Shown here piece by piece: positions 58,701 through 62,664 of a DNA stretch of 64,000 nt. The stretch's first letter is position 1, and each line of letters begins with the position of its first letter. A program made the position numbers and the translations under genes. This DNA is from Roseomonas sp. AR75 (GTDB taxonomy: Bacteria; Pseudomonadota; Alphaproteobacteria; Acetobacterales; Acetobacteraceae), in assembly GCF_005222815.1 (NCBI RefSeq), contig NZ_STGB01000005.1, forward strand, positions 310,001 through 374,000, given 5' to 3'. Below the pieces are notes generated by a model. That model ran no database searches. It was not told the DNA's origin and saw only the letters and a list, made by a program, of their open reading frames with translations.

Positions 58701-61700
58701 GAAGTGGATGTAGCCGTTGTCGTTCAGCCAGAAGGAATAGGTGCGCGTATCCACCGGGTTGGGATCGACCGCCTTGATCACCAGCGGCGTCCAGGTCGTC
58801 GTGGTGTGGTCGTAGCGCAGCCAGAACTCGACGGTGAGGCTGTCGCGCAGGTCCGTGCTCGCGCCGTCCGGCACGGTGGCGTATTCCGCGCCGGCGAAGG
58901 TCAGCGCGCCGCCCACCTTGCCCTCCGCCGCGATCGGTCCGCTGCCGCCGGACGCGGCGATGACGACCGGCTCCTGCGCGTCCACCACCTTGTTGATCGC
59001 GAAGGCGAATCGTGCGGTCGCGTCGTTGATGTGGACCTCGCCCTCGATCACCACCGTGTAGCGGCCGGCGACATCCAGCGTCAGCGGCCCGCCATCGCCG
59101 AAATCCTGCTGGCGGATCTGCCGCCCTTGCGGATCGATCAGGCGGAAGTCGGTCCACCAGAGCGCGTTGCGCAGCGCGTTGAAGAAGATGCGGTCGCCCG
59201 CCTCCGCCTCGAAGCTGTAGAAGCTGGCACTGCGGGCCGGCGTGTTGGTCACCGTCACCGTCTCGCCGAATTCGATCGGCGTCGCCGTGTCCAGGTCGTG
59301 CAGGCGGAAGGCAAACGCGCCGGTGCCGTCGCCGTCGCGATAGACCGTCAGCGTGTATTCGCCGGGGCCGGCCACGAAGGGCAGGTCGGCGGAGCTGAAG
59401 GCGCGCCCGCTCACCAGCGTCATGCCCGGCCGCGTCAGCGTCCAGCGCAGGTTCCCGTCATTGGTCAGCGAGTCGAAGTAGAGCGCCGTCTCCTCGGTCA
59501 GCTCGAAGCTGTAGCGCGCGGCCTGGCCGGGGATGTCGATGCTGTCCGCGACGCCGGCGCCAAGCACCAGCGCCTCCGCCTTGTCGGCGATCTCCTCCAG
59601 GCGGAACTTGAAGACCGTGCCCGTGCCGCCCTGGTGGACCTCGCCTTCCATCACCAGCGTGTAGGTGCCGTCGAAGGGCAGGTTGCGCGGCCCGTTGTCG
59701 CCGAAATCGGTGTAGAACACCTGGCGGCCCCAGGGGTCGAACAGCCGCCAATTCGTCCACCAGGTCGCGTTCTGGGTGGCGTTGAAGAAGATGCGGTCGC
59801 CCGCGCTGCCCTCGAAGCGGTAGATCGCCGCGGCGTTGTTCTGCGCGCCGACATGCGTCACCTCCTCGCCATAGGCGATCTCGGTCGCATCGGCGAAGTC
59901 GAGCAGGGTGAAGGCATAGGTCCCGGTATTCGTCCCGGTCGCGCGCACCGTCAGCCGGTACTCGCCGCCCAGCGGCAGCTCGATGAAGCGGTCGCCGCTG
60001 GACATCGGATGGTCGGAGAACTCGACCCCGCGCGGCCCTTCCAGAGCGATGCGCAGGACGCTGTTGTTGGTCAGGCTGTCGAGATAGAGGCGCGTCGGCC
60101 CGCTCGTGGTGAACAGCCAGGAATCCACCTCGCCCGCCACCGCGATGCTGCCATCCACCCGCGTGCCGAGCGTCAGCGCATCGCCGGTGAAGGCCTCGAC
60201 CGGCGTGTTGCCCTGGTCCACCAGGGTGAAGCCGAAGCCGGCCGGACGCGCATTGCCGATCTGGCCTTCAACGATCAGCGTGTAGGTGCCGGCCAGCACC
60301 AGGCTGCGCGTCACGTCGGTGAAGCTCTGGTCCACCAGCTCCCGGCCGGAGGGATCGAACAGCCGCCAATACAGCCCGGAGGAGGATGTGGTGGCGTCCA
60401 GCAGGATCTGGTCGCCGCGCTCCGCCTCGAAGCGGAACACCCGCGTCTCCCGCCCCAGCCCGATCAGCGTCGCGTCCTGGCCATTCGGGCCGGAATCCGC
60501 CACCAGCGGGCCGGCGGCCTCGTCCAGCTTCCAATAGGCCGCGAGCCCCGCCTCGTCGCCCTCCAGCGGCGCGCCCAGGCTGGCCTGGATCTCGGCGGCC
60601 GTGCGCGCGACGCTCCACAGCCGGATGTCGTCGATCGCGCCGCGCCACGGATAGTCGCTGCCGCTGCCGGAGCCGAGGCGCAGCTCGGCGCTGCTGTGGT
60701 TGATCGGCTGCGTATAGGCGAAGGACTGCGCCTCCTCGCCGTTGATGAACAGCCGCAGCGCGGTGCCGTCATAGGTGCCGGCCACATGCGTCCAGTCATT
60801 CGCCGGCAGCAGGGCGCGGACCCGGACGTTGGTGTAGTTGTTGACGAAGAAGTTGATGTAGCCGTCGCTGGTGTAGTGCAGCCCGTACCCGTCGTTCCAG
60901 CTGGAGGTGCTGCTCTTCATCGCGACCGAGGCCCATTGCGGCGCGTTCGCGTCGCGCTTGACCCAGGCTTCCAGCGTGATCTGCGCCGGCTTCAGCACGG
61001 CATCGTCCGGCACGCCGGCATAGGCCACTGTGCCGATGCTCTGCAGCGCGCGATTCGTCGTGCCGTCGGGATAGACGATCGGCGCGTCGGAGATCGCCCG
61101 CATCAGCGTCGGGCCATAGCCCAGATCGTCCAGCGTGCCGGACACCGCCGTGCCAGGTGCGATATCCGTGCCCTGCGCCAGGTCGAGCAGTCGGAAGCCG
61201 TAGCGCCCGGTATTCGCATCGGTGCCCTGCACCGTCAGCGTGTAGTCGCCCGCCACAAGGTCGAGCAGCGGCGAACCGCTGATCGCACTGCCGTCGGACT
61301 GGTCCAGCCGCCGGCTGTCCACCTCCACGCCGCGTGGCCCGACCAGCGTCCAGGTCTTGCCGCCGTCATTGGCGAGCGAATCGAAATAGAGCTTCGCCGG
61401 CGCGCCCAGCGTGAAGCTGTAGGCGTCCGTCCTTCCGGGCTGCTCGATCTCGCCGATCACCGCCTGGCCGAGCGTCAGCGGCACCGTGTCCGTGGAGGCG
61501 AGGTGGACCGTAAAGCCGTAGGTGATCGCGGCGCCGGCGTTGTTGACCTGGCCTTCCAGCAGCAGCGTGTAGAGCCCGCCGGCCGCCAGCGTGACCGTGC
61601 CGGGATCGTCGAAGTTGTTGTTGACGAAGACGACCTCGCCACCCTCGCCCACCAGCCTCCAGGCCGGGCGCGATCCGCCGGCGCCGCCCAGCGCCGTGCG

Positions 61701-62426
61701 CTGCAGATAGACCTGGTCGCCCGCCGCGGCGGTGAACTGGAAGCTCTCGCTGTAATCCGCTTCCGTCAGAGAGCCCGTGACGTTCTCGCCATAGGTGATC
61801 TGCCGGCTCTGCTGCATGTCCAGCAGGCGGAAGGCATAGTCGCCCGTCGCCGCGCCGTTGCCGTCCACGCTCAGGATGTAGTCGCCGGCCTCCAGCGTCA
61901 GGATCGGCGATCCGCCGATGTTGTTCGTGTAGTTGCTGCCATCCGAGAGGTCGAAGCGACGGCCGCTGACCTCGGCGCCCTGCGGTCCGGTCAGCGACCA
62001 CAGGATGTCGCTGCGGTTCGTCAGCCCGTCGAAGACGACGCGCTTGGCCTCGGTCAGGGTGAAGCTGAAGCGGTCCGTCTCGCCGGGCACGTCGAGGGTG
62101 CCGGAGATCACCGGCGCGCTGATCGGGTCGCCATTCTGCGGGGTGATGGCGATGTCGTAGTCGCTGGCGTCGTTCGACCCGCCGAGATCCACCGTCGGCG
62201 CCGGCGTGTTCAGCGAGGAGGTGAGCGCGGTGGTGCCGAGCAGGTCGAGATCGGCCGAGAGCAGCACCCGCGGCTCGAGCGATTCGAGCAGCAGGCGGCG
62301 ATCCGCCCTGGGCTTCGCGCTGCCCTTCGCCGGCTTTCGGCCTTCCTGGCCGGCGCGCCAGCGGCGCCTTCCACGGACATCCTGCCCGGGATTCTCCATC
62401 GGCTGGTGGATTTGGTCCCGCGCCAT
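37755..62426 (-). CDS. Giant LEPR-XLL repetitive surface protein with embedded subtilase domain
   Basis: One uninterrupted frame of about 8,223 codons from ATG 62426 (GGGGTG 5 nt upstream); GTG 62486 and ATG 62399 are alternatives. The N-terminus carries a LEPR-XLL signature (SLEPRVLLSADLDLL) after a basic leader. In order follow PPC-like beta domains with three LamG-like modules, a lectin-like module, CARDB-like repeats, Calx-beta-like repeats, carboxypeptidase-regulatory-like parts, a poly-Gly linker, bacterial Ig-like repeats, SdrD-B-like repeats, a subtilase domain, and cadherin/VCBS-like repeats. No RTX nonapeptides, no PEP-CTERM tail and no LPXTG are seen. LEPR-XLL proteins are typically very long secreted proteins. 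Here the flanking HlyD, M50 and SecA-like genes suggest dedicated export; adhesion or matrix formation is inferred. Confidence 0.93.
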   Translation of the reverse strand: MARDQIHQPMENPGQDVRGRRRWRAGQEGRKPAKGSAKPRADRRLLLESLEPRVLLSADLDLLGTTALTSSLNTPAPTVDLGGSNDASDYDIAITPQNGDPISAPVISGTLDVPGETDRFSFTLTEAKRVVFDGLTNRSDILWSLTGPQGAEVSGRRFDLSDGSNYTNNIGGSPILTLEAGDYILSVDGNGAATGDYAFRLLDMQQSRQITYGENVTGSLTEADYSESFQFTAAAGDQVYLQRTALGGAGGSRPAWRLVGEGGEVVFVNNNFDDPGTVTLAAGGLYTLLLEGQVNNAGAAITYGFTVHLASTDTVPLTLGQAVIGEIEQPGRTDAYSFTLGAPAKLYFDSLANDGGKTWTLVGPRGVEVDSRRLDQSDGSAISGSPLLDLVAGDYTLTVQGTDANTGRYGFRLLDLAQGTDIAPGTAVSGTLDDLGYGPTLMRAISDAPIVYPDGTTNRALQSIGTVAYAGVPDDAVLKPAQITLEAWVKRDANAPQWASVAMKSSTSSWNDGYGLHYTSDGYINFFVNNYTNVRVRALLPANDWTHVAGTYDGTALRLFINGEEAQSFAYTQPINHSSAELRLGSGSGSDYPWRGAIDDIRLWSVARTAAEIQASLGAPLEGDEAGLAAYWKLDEAAGPLVADSGPNGQDATLIGLGRETRVFRFEAERGDQILLDATTSSSGLYWRLFDPSGRELVDQSFTDVTRSLVLAGTYTLIVEGQIGNARPAGFGFTLVDQGNTPVEAFTGDALTLGTRVDGSIAVAGEVDSWLFTTSGPTRLYLDSLTNNSVLRIALEGPRGVEFSDHPMSSGDRFIELPLGGEYRLTVRATGTNTGTYAFTLLDFADATEIAYGEEVTHVGAQNNAAAIYRFEGSAGDRIFFNATQNATWWTNWRLFDPWGRQVFYTDFGDNGPRNLPFDGTYTLVMEGEVHQGGTGTVFKFRLEEIADKAEALVLGAGVADSIDIPGQAARYSFELTEETALYFDSLTNDGNLRWTLTRPGMTLVSGRAFSSADLPFVAGPGEYTLTVYRDGDGTGAFAFRLHDLDTATPIEFGETVTVTNTPARSASFYSFEAEAGDRIFFNALRNALWWTDFRLIDPQGRQIRQQDFGDGGPLTLDVAGRYTVVIEGEVHINDATARFAFAINKVVDAQEPVVIAASGGSGPIAAEGKVGGALTFAGAEYATVPDGASTDLRDSLTVEFWLRYDHTTTTWTPLVIKAVDPNPVDTRTYSFWLNDNGYIHFTTTDSGGQQELNSANGSVARNEWVHVAGVIDRATGEMRLLLNGEQVASRTIRTTQAVTHDGPLFIGGSPTTALLHGTIDELRLWSVARSNVDIAADMGEALQGDEDDLALYIPMEDGSDPATLADLGPSGTDATVFDGREGVAGLIVGRLESPGGTRQYTFTLASDALLYFDTLTNNDSATVTVAGPGGLGFSRNLRNGDSHDFGSGNPVYAAIAGDYTITVDGTGDSTAPYAFRILDLKNAPTVAYDTVVSVPARVGDSTDMFRFDATAGDRVFLDLLSSSRADWQASWRVFDPLGRQVLGLTSLNDVEPLTLGMTGAYTVLVEGRTAYPAPFSYAFRLRQAVDESVPAVFGTNPQPGPLRTEGQIDGGLQFTGADALAVDGDGTDQTGNLTIEAWVKLDEFSDTWSTIFYKGNGDTAHRSYSLWVNANGSLYLGTRDASNEQGAQTAAGVMQLGVWTHVAAVIDRSSGQLRIVVDGVERIAGAVRAGPAVSSTEPLLIGRSSETASSYDFLRGTVDEVRLWNVARSTADIAAARNSALATPQTGLVMRLGLDEDSGDAALDSSGGGNDGVLQRFNADGFTGRIAHAGQRDSFTFTLDSDRTLLLDILSPYSSDFYLSLTGPRGTEFSSWRFDNTDSGALGGSRLLNLAAGDYTVTVDAAGQATGWYNFRFVDLAEATPVTIGTSFSGALVPGSETQLFAFEATAGERAWLDHLGYTNSTYVRLYDPTGRLVLGQTAISSLPNNGAISFAATGTYVLAVEGYPGEGVRQTFSLIFDPIEDQDLALTLGASVNGAIEHRGQVDRYSFTVADETFVIFDALTDTSNLSWTLSTPGYTPVSGRGWQASDSENFGGSPAIRLLPGTYTLTVDASNDAMPGYGFRLLELGAGTAMTLDTVVTGTLSPGAQTAMYTFEGDAGQRLRFDRDTLSSGSPKVRVLDELGRQVFGLAEFSDGAFFTLPMDGTYSVLIEGRRYESGDINFGFALRPDSQPARNGQTTQDFGSEVAAMDGEGTGIPYVLASYDAPGATLVADGNGGYALRLTAAETGVSRNSVGFTATADGPHDSVTVGFDLRMIPSAAGRNTSGDGMGFALLPTRLYGPAGSAPDFSEEPNLAGALGIGFDIVNNGEVGNNHVSLHYNGSEIGEYAVNIATLDLAGGQFFGVSVAVQRAVGGSRVTVSLTTPDGSTTITPINNVFVGGLFLETSRVAFAARNGGWTAHHDLDNVSVATTPSTEVPLPFALGATTGSAEVLAANGIATLPVGGVFRHTITLAADATVLMDWQGTDSQPVWTLTGPDGVVSARRADGTDSYDGYEALPMALKAGTYVVTVAGLPNASSTYRFRLLDLASATPITPGTAVTGTALNPGNENDLYSFTASAGDRFYFDATNTGWDSYWRLFGPNGQLVTWRNHTYSDAGPFSVPLDGTYVLAIEGRYYNTAANTYSFNLRPVIDETTALTLNTRVDATIAHPGQSDRYTFTLDSATLLYLDTFTNRSDIRYYLDGPNGERIGWQYFSNSDLNQNGAAFLAAAGDWTLTIYGDGEATGAYGFRLLDLYDPTVFTTVTPGTPVSATLNPYNETDAYRFSGNAGDRLFFNVTQQPSAYWRLIDQWGRQLFREDFSDRGIITLPSSGTFTLLVEGYPYNTGSASYGFNLQPVTDTTAPVVVDEVVAGALQHAGQTAFFTFSLAEAKTIYLDTIANAVDAGWSDQVLRWSLTGPNGFVTERTWSYGNGSPFGAGNPSLTLPPGEYSLAVRASNDRIGAFSFRLVDLAAVEELTLGSPVTGTLTPGSEADIYSFQATAGDRFYFDGQQWDTSNTYWRLIGPYGEVRFGQSISTDEDTLTLTETGTYLLMIDGHPVDAGANRNYRFGIYANPIQAPVRISSLEAVPSPDLVVENVVVAPVGSDVQSGGDITVSWRDSNIGALPAGVAWSDRVIVRRVDTGEILASVVLPYTPGGAGLAAGGFVDRQATLSLPPGNRGAGELTVQVTTDLTNALDEENAAGTGESNNATQVALTSALAPYADLTVQGVAAVPASGWAPGDSVTVSWTTRNDGTAAVQTDVSERLILRNASTNQQILLTTLTLPASAGAPFGAGETRARSTTIAWPAGISSTGVIEFIVATDITDLVFEANPDGNGESNNASTTSIVSAPDLRVSGLTLVNATPQSGDTLTIEWTDENFGNAATPQGWVDRVRVVNSTTGQVLLDTAVAYDFAALGALAPGGSVPRSYSFTLPHGAAGAGNLSITVTADQATNGSSQITEALPAGNAENNNSATIQRSVALRAYADLVPSDLLAPDDGRGEGTIQVSWTVTNQGTGGTDVAAWTDLVILSDDAVIGDADDVVIGTHQRSGALAAGAEYDVVLDVSLPPRLEGTYYLFVRSDSGAAVLEPDTRANNVTAVRPIAITSPFADLTVTEVTAPGLVSSGEQVTINWTVLNQGDGATSTGVWRDRVYLSTDGTLDGADTLLGTVVRNALPLAPGAESDGTLTVTLPNTISGQRYVIVRTDALGEVYEKGLTGNNVGVSTTPITLQSPDLTVTDIDVPATAIPGQQRVISWTVTNAGFGDAFGNWTDRILMVRDGVAGSAVLGHVTRTGGLAAGESYTASGTITWPAVADGDYRIVIESDYASQLFEAGAEGNNSATSDDVVAVTHPDVTIPTVTAPPSATSGQTVTVTWTMRNDGTAAMPANWTERVFLSETPTLTGSARFMGERTGAAGLAAGGELNRSLDITLPIDLSGTWYVIVSGDHWNQVNEGLDEGNNRGVSAAIAVTQAALPDLVVENLALNGAPALESGAVATVSWTVRNTGAGDAATSFYDRIVVLNETTGETLVNTVLFRDAASLGAIAAGTGAPRQYQFTLPNGERAVGDLRVTVTTDTYNSAYEGAAGSAPETNNTATITRASVMADYADLQVQDLAASPATWRSGDLLSITWNSANVGDAPAAPYSERVEVINQSTGETLHSQYLSYPGFGGVANAALPAGETIARQVNVKLPDGVRSVGDILVRVTTDAFAQVFERSGGVSGEGNNVATLTRAATLGAYADLIISDITAPPNAGAGKTVQLSYTVTNTGTAAATGAWTEQIFLSADNAAGGDTLLRSDYVQNQSIAVGASVTRTVSVTMPAFGEGARWFVVRADASNVLFELDEQNNTAVDDVAVELDPSLTVALSVNPVSEAAGANASTGTVTRSGDTSQALVVNLASNRAELLLPATVTIAAGASSASFQIGVTDNSLVDGSRTATVTASAGGYADGQANLGVNDNDVAALTVTLPPAAGEGEGQILATITRNTPTNTTLDVTLGVDKGWKATVPTGFTFAVGQSSIQIPVTLIDDTIIEGARDVRITAQAAGHATGSALVTVLDNDIPGIELSLSQSAVSEGAGATGTTLTIRRDLASSQPLELILLGDPTQMRFPGRVVIEAGQTEVNVPIAIEDNAQVDGNRLALLRVQVADSVLKVPVPGTAQQIGVQILDDDGPSLSVTLAHNVIGESGSTTGTVRRNTGTTGDLVVTLTSDDTTEATVPTTVTILDGQDTATFTVTGVIDGISDGTRPVTLLASAGGFNAGSAGLTVTDRDLPDLQVTTIALPTSVKTGQVVTGTFMVANRGLGAASGSWVDRVYISSDVTLGADDVLVATHAGEPLDVNQAYERTVNFIAGTTTGTVYMIVVSDPNSALEELSNGNNQAVGALQVNPAYRATVSAEIEAALAGTRIPLTGSLIDPDTGNPPAPGNAAFMFKPVTVQVTSANGNVRTLTTVSDINGNFTVDFVPLAGEAGRYTIAADHPGVTQRTPQDSFVLMAMKATSFPGAITLLPGAEDGFDFTIANLADVPLTGLAIAVEGAPDWLDIQIDLDDAIGPDGTVTGSVQLTANQDLQTSGRLVFVLTTAEGVTLRVPLSVTVTPLTPRLVAQPGFLNAGMLRGEQTLVSFEVTNNGGTETGPLTLVLPNEPWLAAATPTTIASLGVGEKTTITLRLNPGEDLPLGLYKGTVVLNGARTTLSTAYEFRAISEAIGDARIKVEDEYTYFAEGNPGLAGASVRLIDPYTYQVIASGIADADGYVDFTGIAEGKYMLSVTADKHDSVQTAFEIKPGILNETTAFLHRQVVTYKWSVVPIEVEDKYKIVLETVFETEVPMPVVTTDTPRLMPLIVPGETTQMEITLTNHGLIQAEQVQIRVPNDPDLIITPLIDIIDVLPAKSSVTIPITIRLREGSPLAAQLSANGSNMVMQTGDGIMPASALDMPITAQGWGNAIAKCLGIETVYTYECQNGQWVSVPHKLDAIFCGEDILGAGGSAKDYIKDLIKDPKNANPSNLICDAIGMILQCAGADDCTQAIVSTICGVGLGALTGGWAGAGAGLGGALDDILACLCSLDWGIGGGDGGGGGGGGGGGGGWGIYGGGPGSPWSVPVIWDGGSVACGPGSSDATVLDADGDLSATAAGVCAQVRLKLEQEAVITRTAFLGTLELDNGTAGTLEDIQLILDIRDENGNVANDKFFVIGPDAENLIGGPEFWSLAAGQTGALKYTFLPTTDAAVDAPTRYSIGGRLVYKDGGNVVDVPLLSSKITVYPEARLQLDYFWQRDVFGDDPFTDPVEPSEPFALGLQVTNLGKGDANRMTITSAQPEIIENEKGLLIDFEIISSQVGNQAAQPSLTVDLGSIAAGATKTAQWNMISSLQGKFIDYKASFEHLDNFGGLRTSLIESVNIHELIRQVEVNHPTSDDIPDYLVNDLPDDDHLPDTLYLSTGGKVPVSVAQNVQVSGGMTRTLTADVESGWTYLKVADPGAGFRLTKVLRSDGTEVPVGDMVWRTDRTFKPGEPGATYENLLHLLDRDSTGSYTLFYAVDDKVPPAILSLEQPAAVVTSAVGQLDVTFTEAVDLATFTIADLTLTRNGVALDLGGATITQVSTSVYRIGNLGALTTPDGNYALTLDGAGIADGAGNAATNAKTVSWAMSAASVVVASIQTVEPDPRNIAVGALEVEFSRVIDAATFGVGDIALTRDGEPVELDSRVVVTQLSGTRFRINGLGTLTDLPGAYALTVIAAGVGEAGTGNAGTGQLSETWVTDTSAPMVLDVEDVATNPRNTVILSLDVTFSEAIDPASFTAADLTLTRNGGANLIVADDIELTQLSETVWRVAGFNWVSGLAGDYVLTVNGAGLTDLAGNAGTGSASSSWTMDIGAPPAATNLRITPDRGVANDDELTNTQSFSILGDLAEPGLTVRFYDLTTSTDLGQAVVNGLAFEGAITLNSPGKHDIRVRTVDVAGNTTDAVLAVFIDVSAPAVTAIQQVTPNPRTTGVATLDVTLSEAVDAASFDAQDIVLTRDGVALDLAGVTVTLLSGTTYRIAGLDALTADAGDYVLTVAGAGLLDRAGNAGTGSATAAWERVASLPTGINGRVFEDFDANGLFGTSAFGTTDIGLEGWTVFIDLDGDNALDAGEVSTTTAADGTYAFTALTAGDYAIVAELPAGWVSTGPATNRIELTLLAEQTLTNANFARFQTGSIGGVKFNDLDGDGIRDAGEEGLEGVTLFVDRDGDNVLDADEVSTVTAADGSYGFTGLTYGTVRIGEVAQAGWARTTPPVSMRVISGYENPDVAIGNVRTVSISGMKFEDLNGNGLREDGEGGVEGWTIFIDANGDGELQESETRVLTGADGTYSFTGLLPGTYIIAELQLPGWVQTTPTGSAAGSGIAVSLAGSDVELTMEGCSCGGTWALPDGSDIVDLGALSTRESRDLTGLTTALSDARFTGLTGAGVRTVLIDTGIDVDHPFFGPDTDGDGVSDRIVYQWDFADNDADASDVAKGHGSHVASLIASGDSRYGGVAQGTELIVLKVFSDSGRGTFANVEKALQWVIANAEAWNIGVINMSLGDNGNWNTTIPRYGLGDEFATLAAKDIITVAAAGNYYNQYNAMGVAYPAADPAVLSVGAVWSADFGGPWTVATGATDYTTGADHIAAFSQRSTELLDIMAPGARFNGANATGGVQTMQGTSQAAGFVSGAAALSQQLAQQVLGRKLTTAEFATLLQRTGDMILDGDDENDNVKNTGAYFPRIQFTRLFEEILTFTSLPDDGGTGSGGTGGGGTGGGTTRPQQAAAPGVHSVTVAAGETRTDVSFGNFKLATMTGFVFLDADADGVRDAGEDGIAGRTVFLDANGNGSLDASEIEALTDASGAFSLGLLGPGNYAVRMVGVPDWVITTPQPATGAATSGQAITVLVGTRMMGAEVTAVDDMASTNEDTARAINVAANDSGTGALAVSLSVTHSTLGALLTLQPNGNIHYNPKASATLQALAAGETATDTFDYTVTDALGGTATGTVTVTVLGTNSAPIARPNNYTTHEDRAMILPVLLNDTDADAGQTLSIIGLPAASARGAALVLLPDGRVGYDPRVSPELQQIPFGGSLVDSFVYRISDGAGGEAEATVTVTVTGRRDPFIQFTTTATEDGQVLIAVPDVTLTAIGNVTAQTVPVSLVGGQILYDPRNTPRVQNLAEGQVLLDGLNITGFNNLGEPVTGRVAIRITGANDAPGARRVNAETDALTVAEVDAVAGGFDRDAGAVLTLDAVAATSRLGGTVTLVDGKAVYDPTTSAGLQALLFGETAVDSFEYTVRDEHGATATGTVFVTVAGRADTTNVLVLTPRSTDEDTVLRMHTGSWALESVSPTTGLGAAVSIVNGKVNYDPRLSPAIQALDAGDSAADVVTVTLRDGTGALRQGQIAVTVAGVNDAPLALRDVAAVRADQATPIDVLANDRDADAASVLSITGLAPASAGGAALSVVAGKVVYDPTGTAAFQALPLGATLTDSFEYTVTDEHGATSVATVTVTVVGRNNAPVAVADNAAATSQAPVTIAVMENDSDVDDGAVLTIFEAQTTSQLGAAISINPDGTVTYDPTASATLAAMAPGAVRTDRFTYTITDEHGARRTAWVRVTVTGAAPAPASSTLLPASTPTARMAAALPEEEEFVVDLAAEFSGFEAPVQSAAGVSSWQVGFVAEGAEPEDPNRGIEVVIGQVA
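37990..40095 (-). repeat. Cadherin/VCBS-like C-terminal repeats
   Basis: Six or seven units of ~90-100 residues with AP.A..D....E......V..ND.D....L.I and a YDPR...LQAL..G....DSF.YTV.DEHG.....VTVTV ending. This is the tandem-95 or cadherin-like type common at the C-terminal side of giant secreted adhesins. About 75 residues of acidic, Ala-rich tail follow to the stop, with no recognised sorting signal. Confidence 0.75.
40580..41600 (-). other. Embedded subtilisin (S8) protease domain of the giant protein
   Basis: A complete catalytic triad is visible: Asp 6980 in VLIDTGID (codon 41487-41489), His 7023 in KGHGSHVAS (codon 41358-41360) and Ser 7208 in QGTSQAAGF (codon 40803-40805), numbered from ATG 62426. 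The oxyanion-region motif VAAAGNYYNQ lies between them. The domain is flanked by SdrD-B-like repeats, so the protease is an internal module of the surface protein. It could cleave the giant protein itself or neighbouring substrates. Confidence 0.85.
41690..42590 (-). repeat. SdrD-B-like repeats
   Basis: Three units starting GxVFEDFDANG, GGVKFNDLDGDG and SGMKFEDLNGNG, each followed by EG.T.F.D.DGD..LD..E and a DGTY.FTGL end. This is the calcium-binding B-type fold of Sdr adhesins. A fourth copy lies beyond the protease at about 40130-40425. Confidence 0.75.
42610..44210 (-). repeat. Bacterial Ig-like repeats in the giant protein
   Basis: Four to five similar units of ~100 residues with the pattern VTFSEAVD.A.F...DL.LTRNG and YALTV.GAG..D.AGNAGTG. 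This is the SbsA/Ig-like type found in bacterial surface proteins. Their regular spacing indicates a rod-like segment. Confidence 0.65.
45561..45630 (-). other. Poly-glycine linker in the giant protein
   Basis: Encodes a run of about 13 consecutive glycines within a Gly/Asp/Trp stretch. It follows a Cys-containing segment (about 45640-45980, CQNGQW, FCGEDI, CAGADDCTQAIVSTICG). It probably acts as a flexible hinge between the N-terminal adhesive half and the C-terminal half bearing the protease. Confidence 0.7.
47900..53045 (-). repeat. CARDB-like and Calx-beta-like repeat region
   Basis: From about 53045 to 49250 the protein has about a dozen CARDB-like repeats (pattern PDLVV..V..P....SG..VTVSWTV.N.G and E..NN at the ends). 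From about 49240 to 48020 several Calx-beta-like units follow (SEAAGANASTGTVTRSGD type, ending in GVNDNDV or VLDNDIPG). One more CARDB-like repeat comes at about 48015-47640. Acidic residues at repeat ends suggest calcium binding. Confidence 0.7.
53100..62135 (-). repeat. PPC-like beta-domain repeats with three LamG-like modules and one lectin-like module
   Basis: About 3,000 residues built from a repeated unit of ~140 residues (pattern: YSFTL...LYFDSLTN...W.L.GP.G and GDYTLTV...TG.YAFRLLDL...G..V.G.L). Three LamG/concanavalin-like modules lie at roughly 60465-61045, 58290-58950 and 56960-57620 (each with LTIEAWVK- or VEFWLRY-type strands and a VARS helix). A different lectin-like module (DFGSEVAAMDGEG ... 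GDGMGFALLP) lies at about 55010-55735. These are carbohydrate- or protein-binding type folds, consistent with adhesion. Confidence 0.75.
62235..62298 (-). other. LEPR-XLL motif of the giant protein
   Basis: Codes for RRLLLESLEPRVLLSADLDL near residue 50 of the giant protein, preceded by a strongly basic leader. This short motif marks the N-termini of many giant repetitive secreted proteins and may act as an export or processing signal. Its processing enzyme is not known to me; the linked M50 protease is a candidate. Confidence 0.8.
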
Positions 62427-62664
62427 CGGATCACCCCGCACGTCATGCTGGTGCCGCCGGCTGGAATATTCTGGCGTCGGTTGCACCCGAGAGCCAAATC
62501 CGGCGACACGTTCTTCAACTGCAGAGAGAAACCTGCCGTCAAAGAATCGTCAACCGAACAAGCCGGTGTTCACATGATGTTTTTTGTCGAATTTCGGCAT
62601 GTGCCAGTGCCGGGTGCATGCGCATGGCCCGGATGCTTATCATTTCCGAAAAGTTACGGCGATT
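62427..62664 (-). promoter_or_regulatory. Leader region of the giant gene with a dyad
   Basis: 238 nt between the HlyD-like gene and the giant gene, noticeably less GC-rich than its surroundings. On the minus strand two TTGAC boxes occur near 62539-62555 and an AT-rich patch near 62575-62595. A 10-bp palindrome CATGCGCATG lies at 62617-62626 inside an imperfect larger dyad (62611-62632). This looks like a regulated promoter allowing separate control of the giant gene. Exact -10 boxes could not be fixed. Confidence 0.4.

Noticed and set aside
62590..62625. A TGGCAC-like element on the minus strand upstream of the giant gene as a sigma-54 promoter for PrsR control
   Set aside because: The GG-to-GC spacing does not fit the -24/-12 consensus: the first TGGCAC is followed by GAAAT instead of TTGC, and the alternative register is off by one base.
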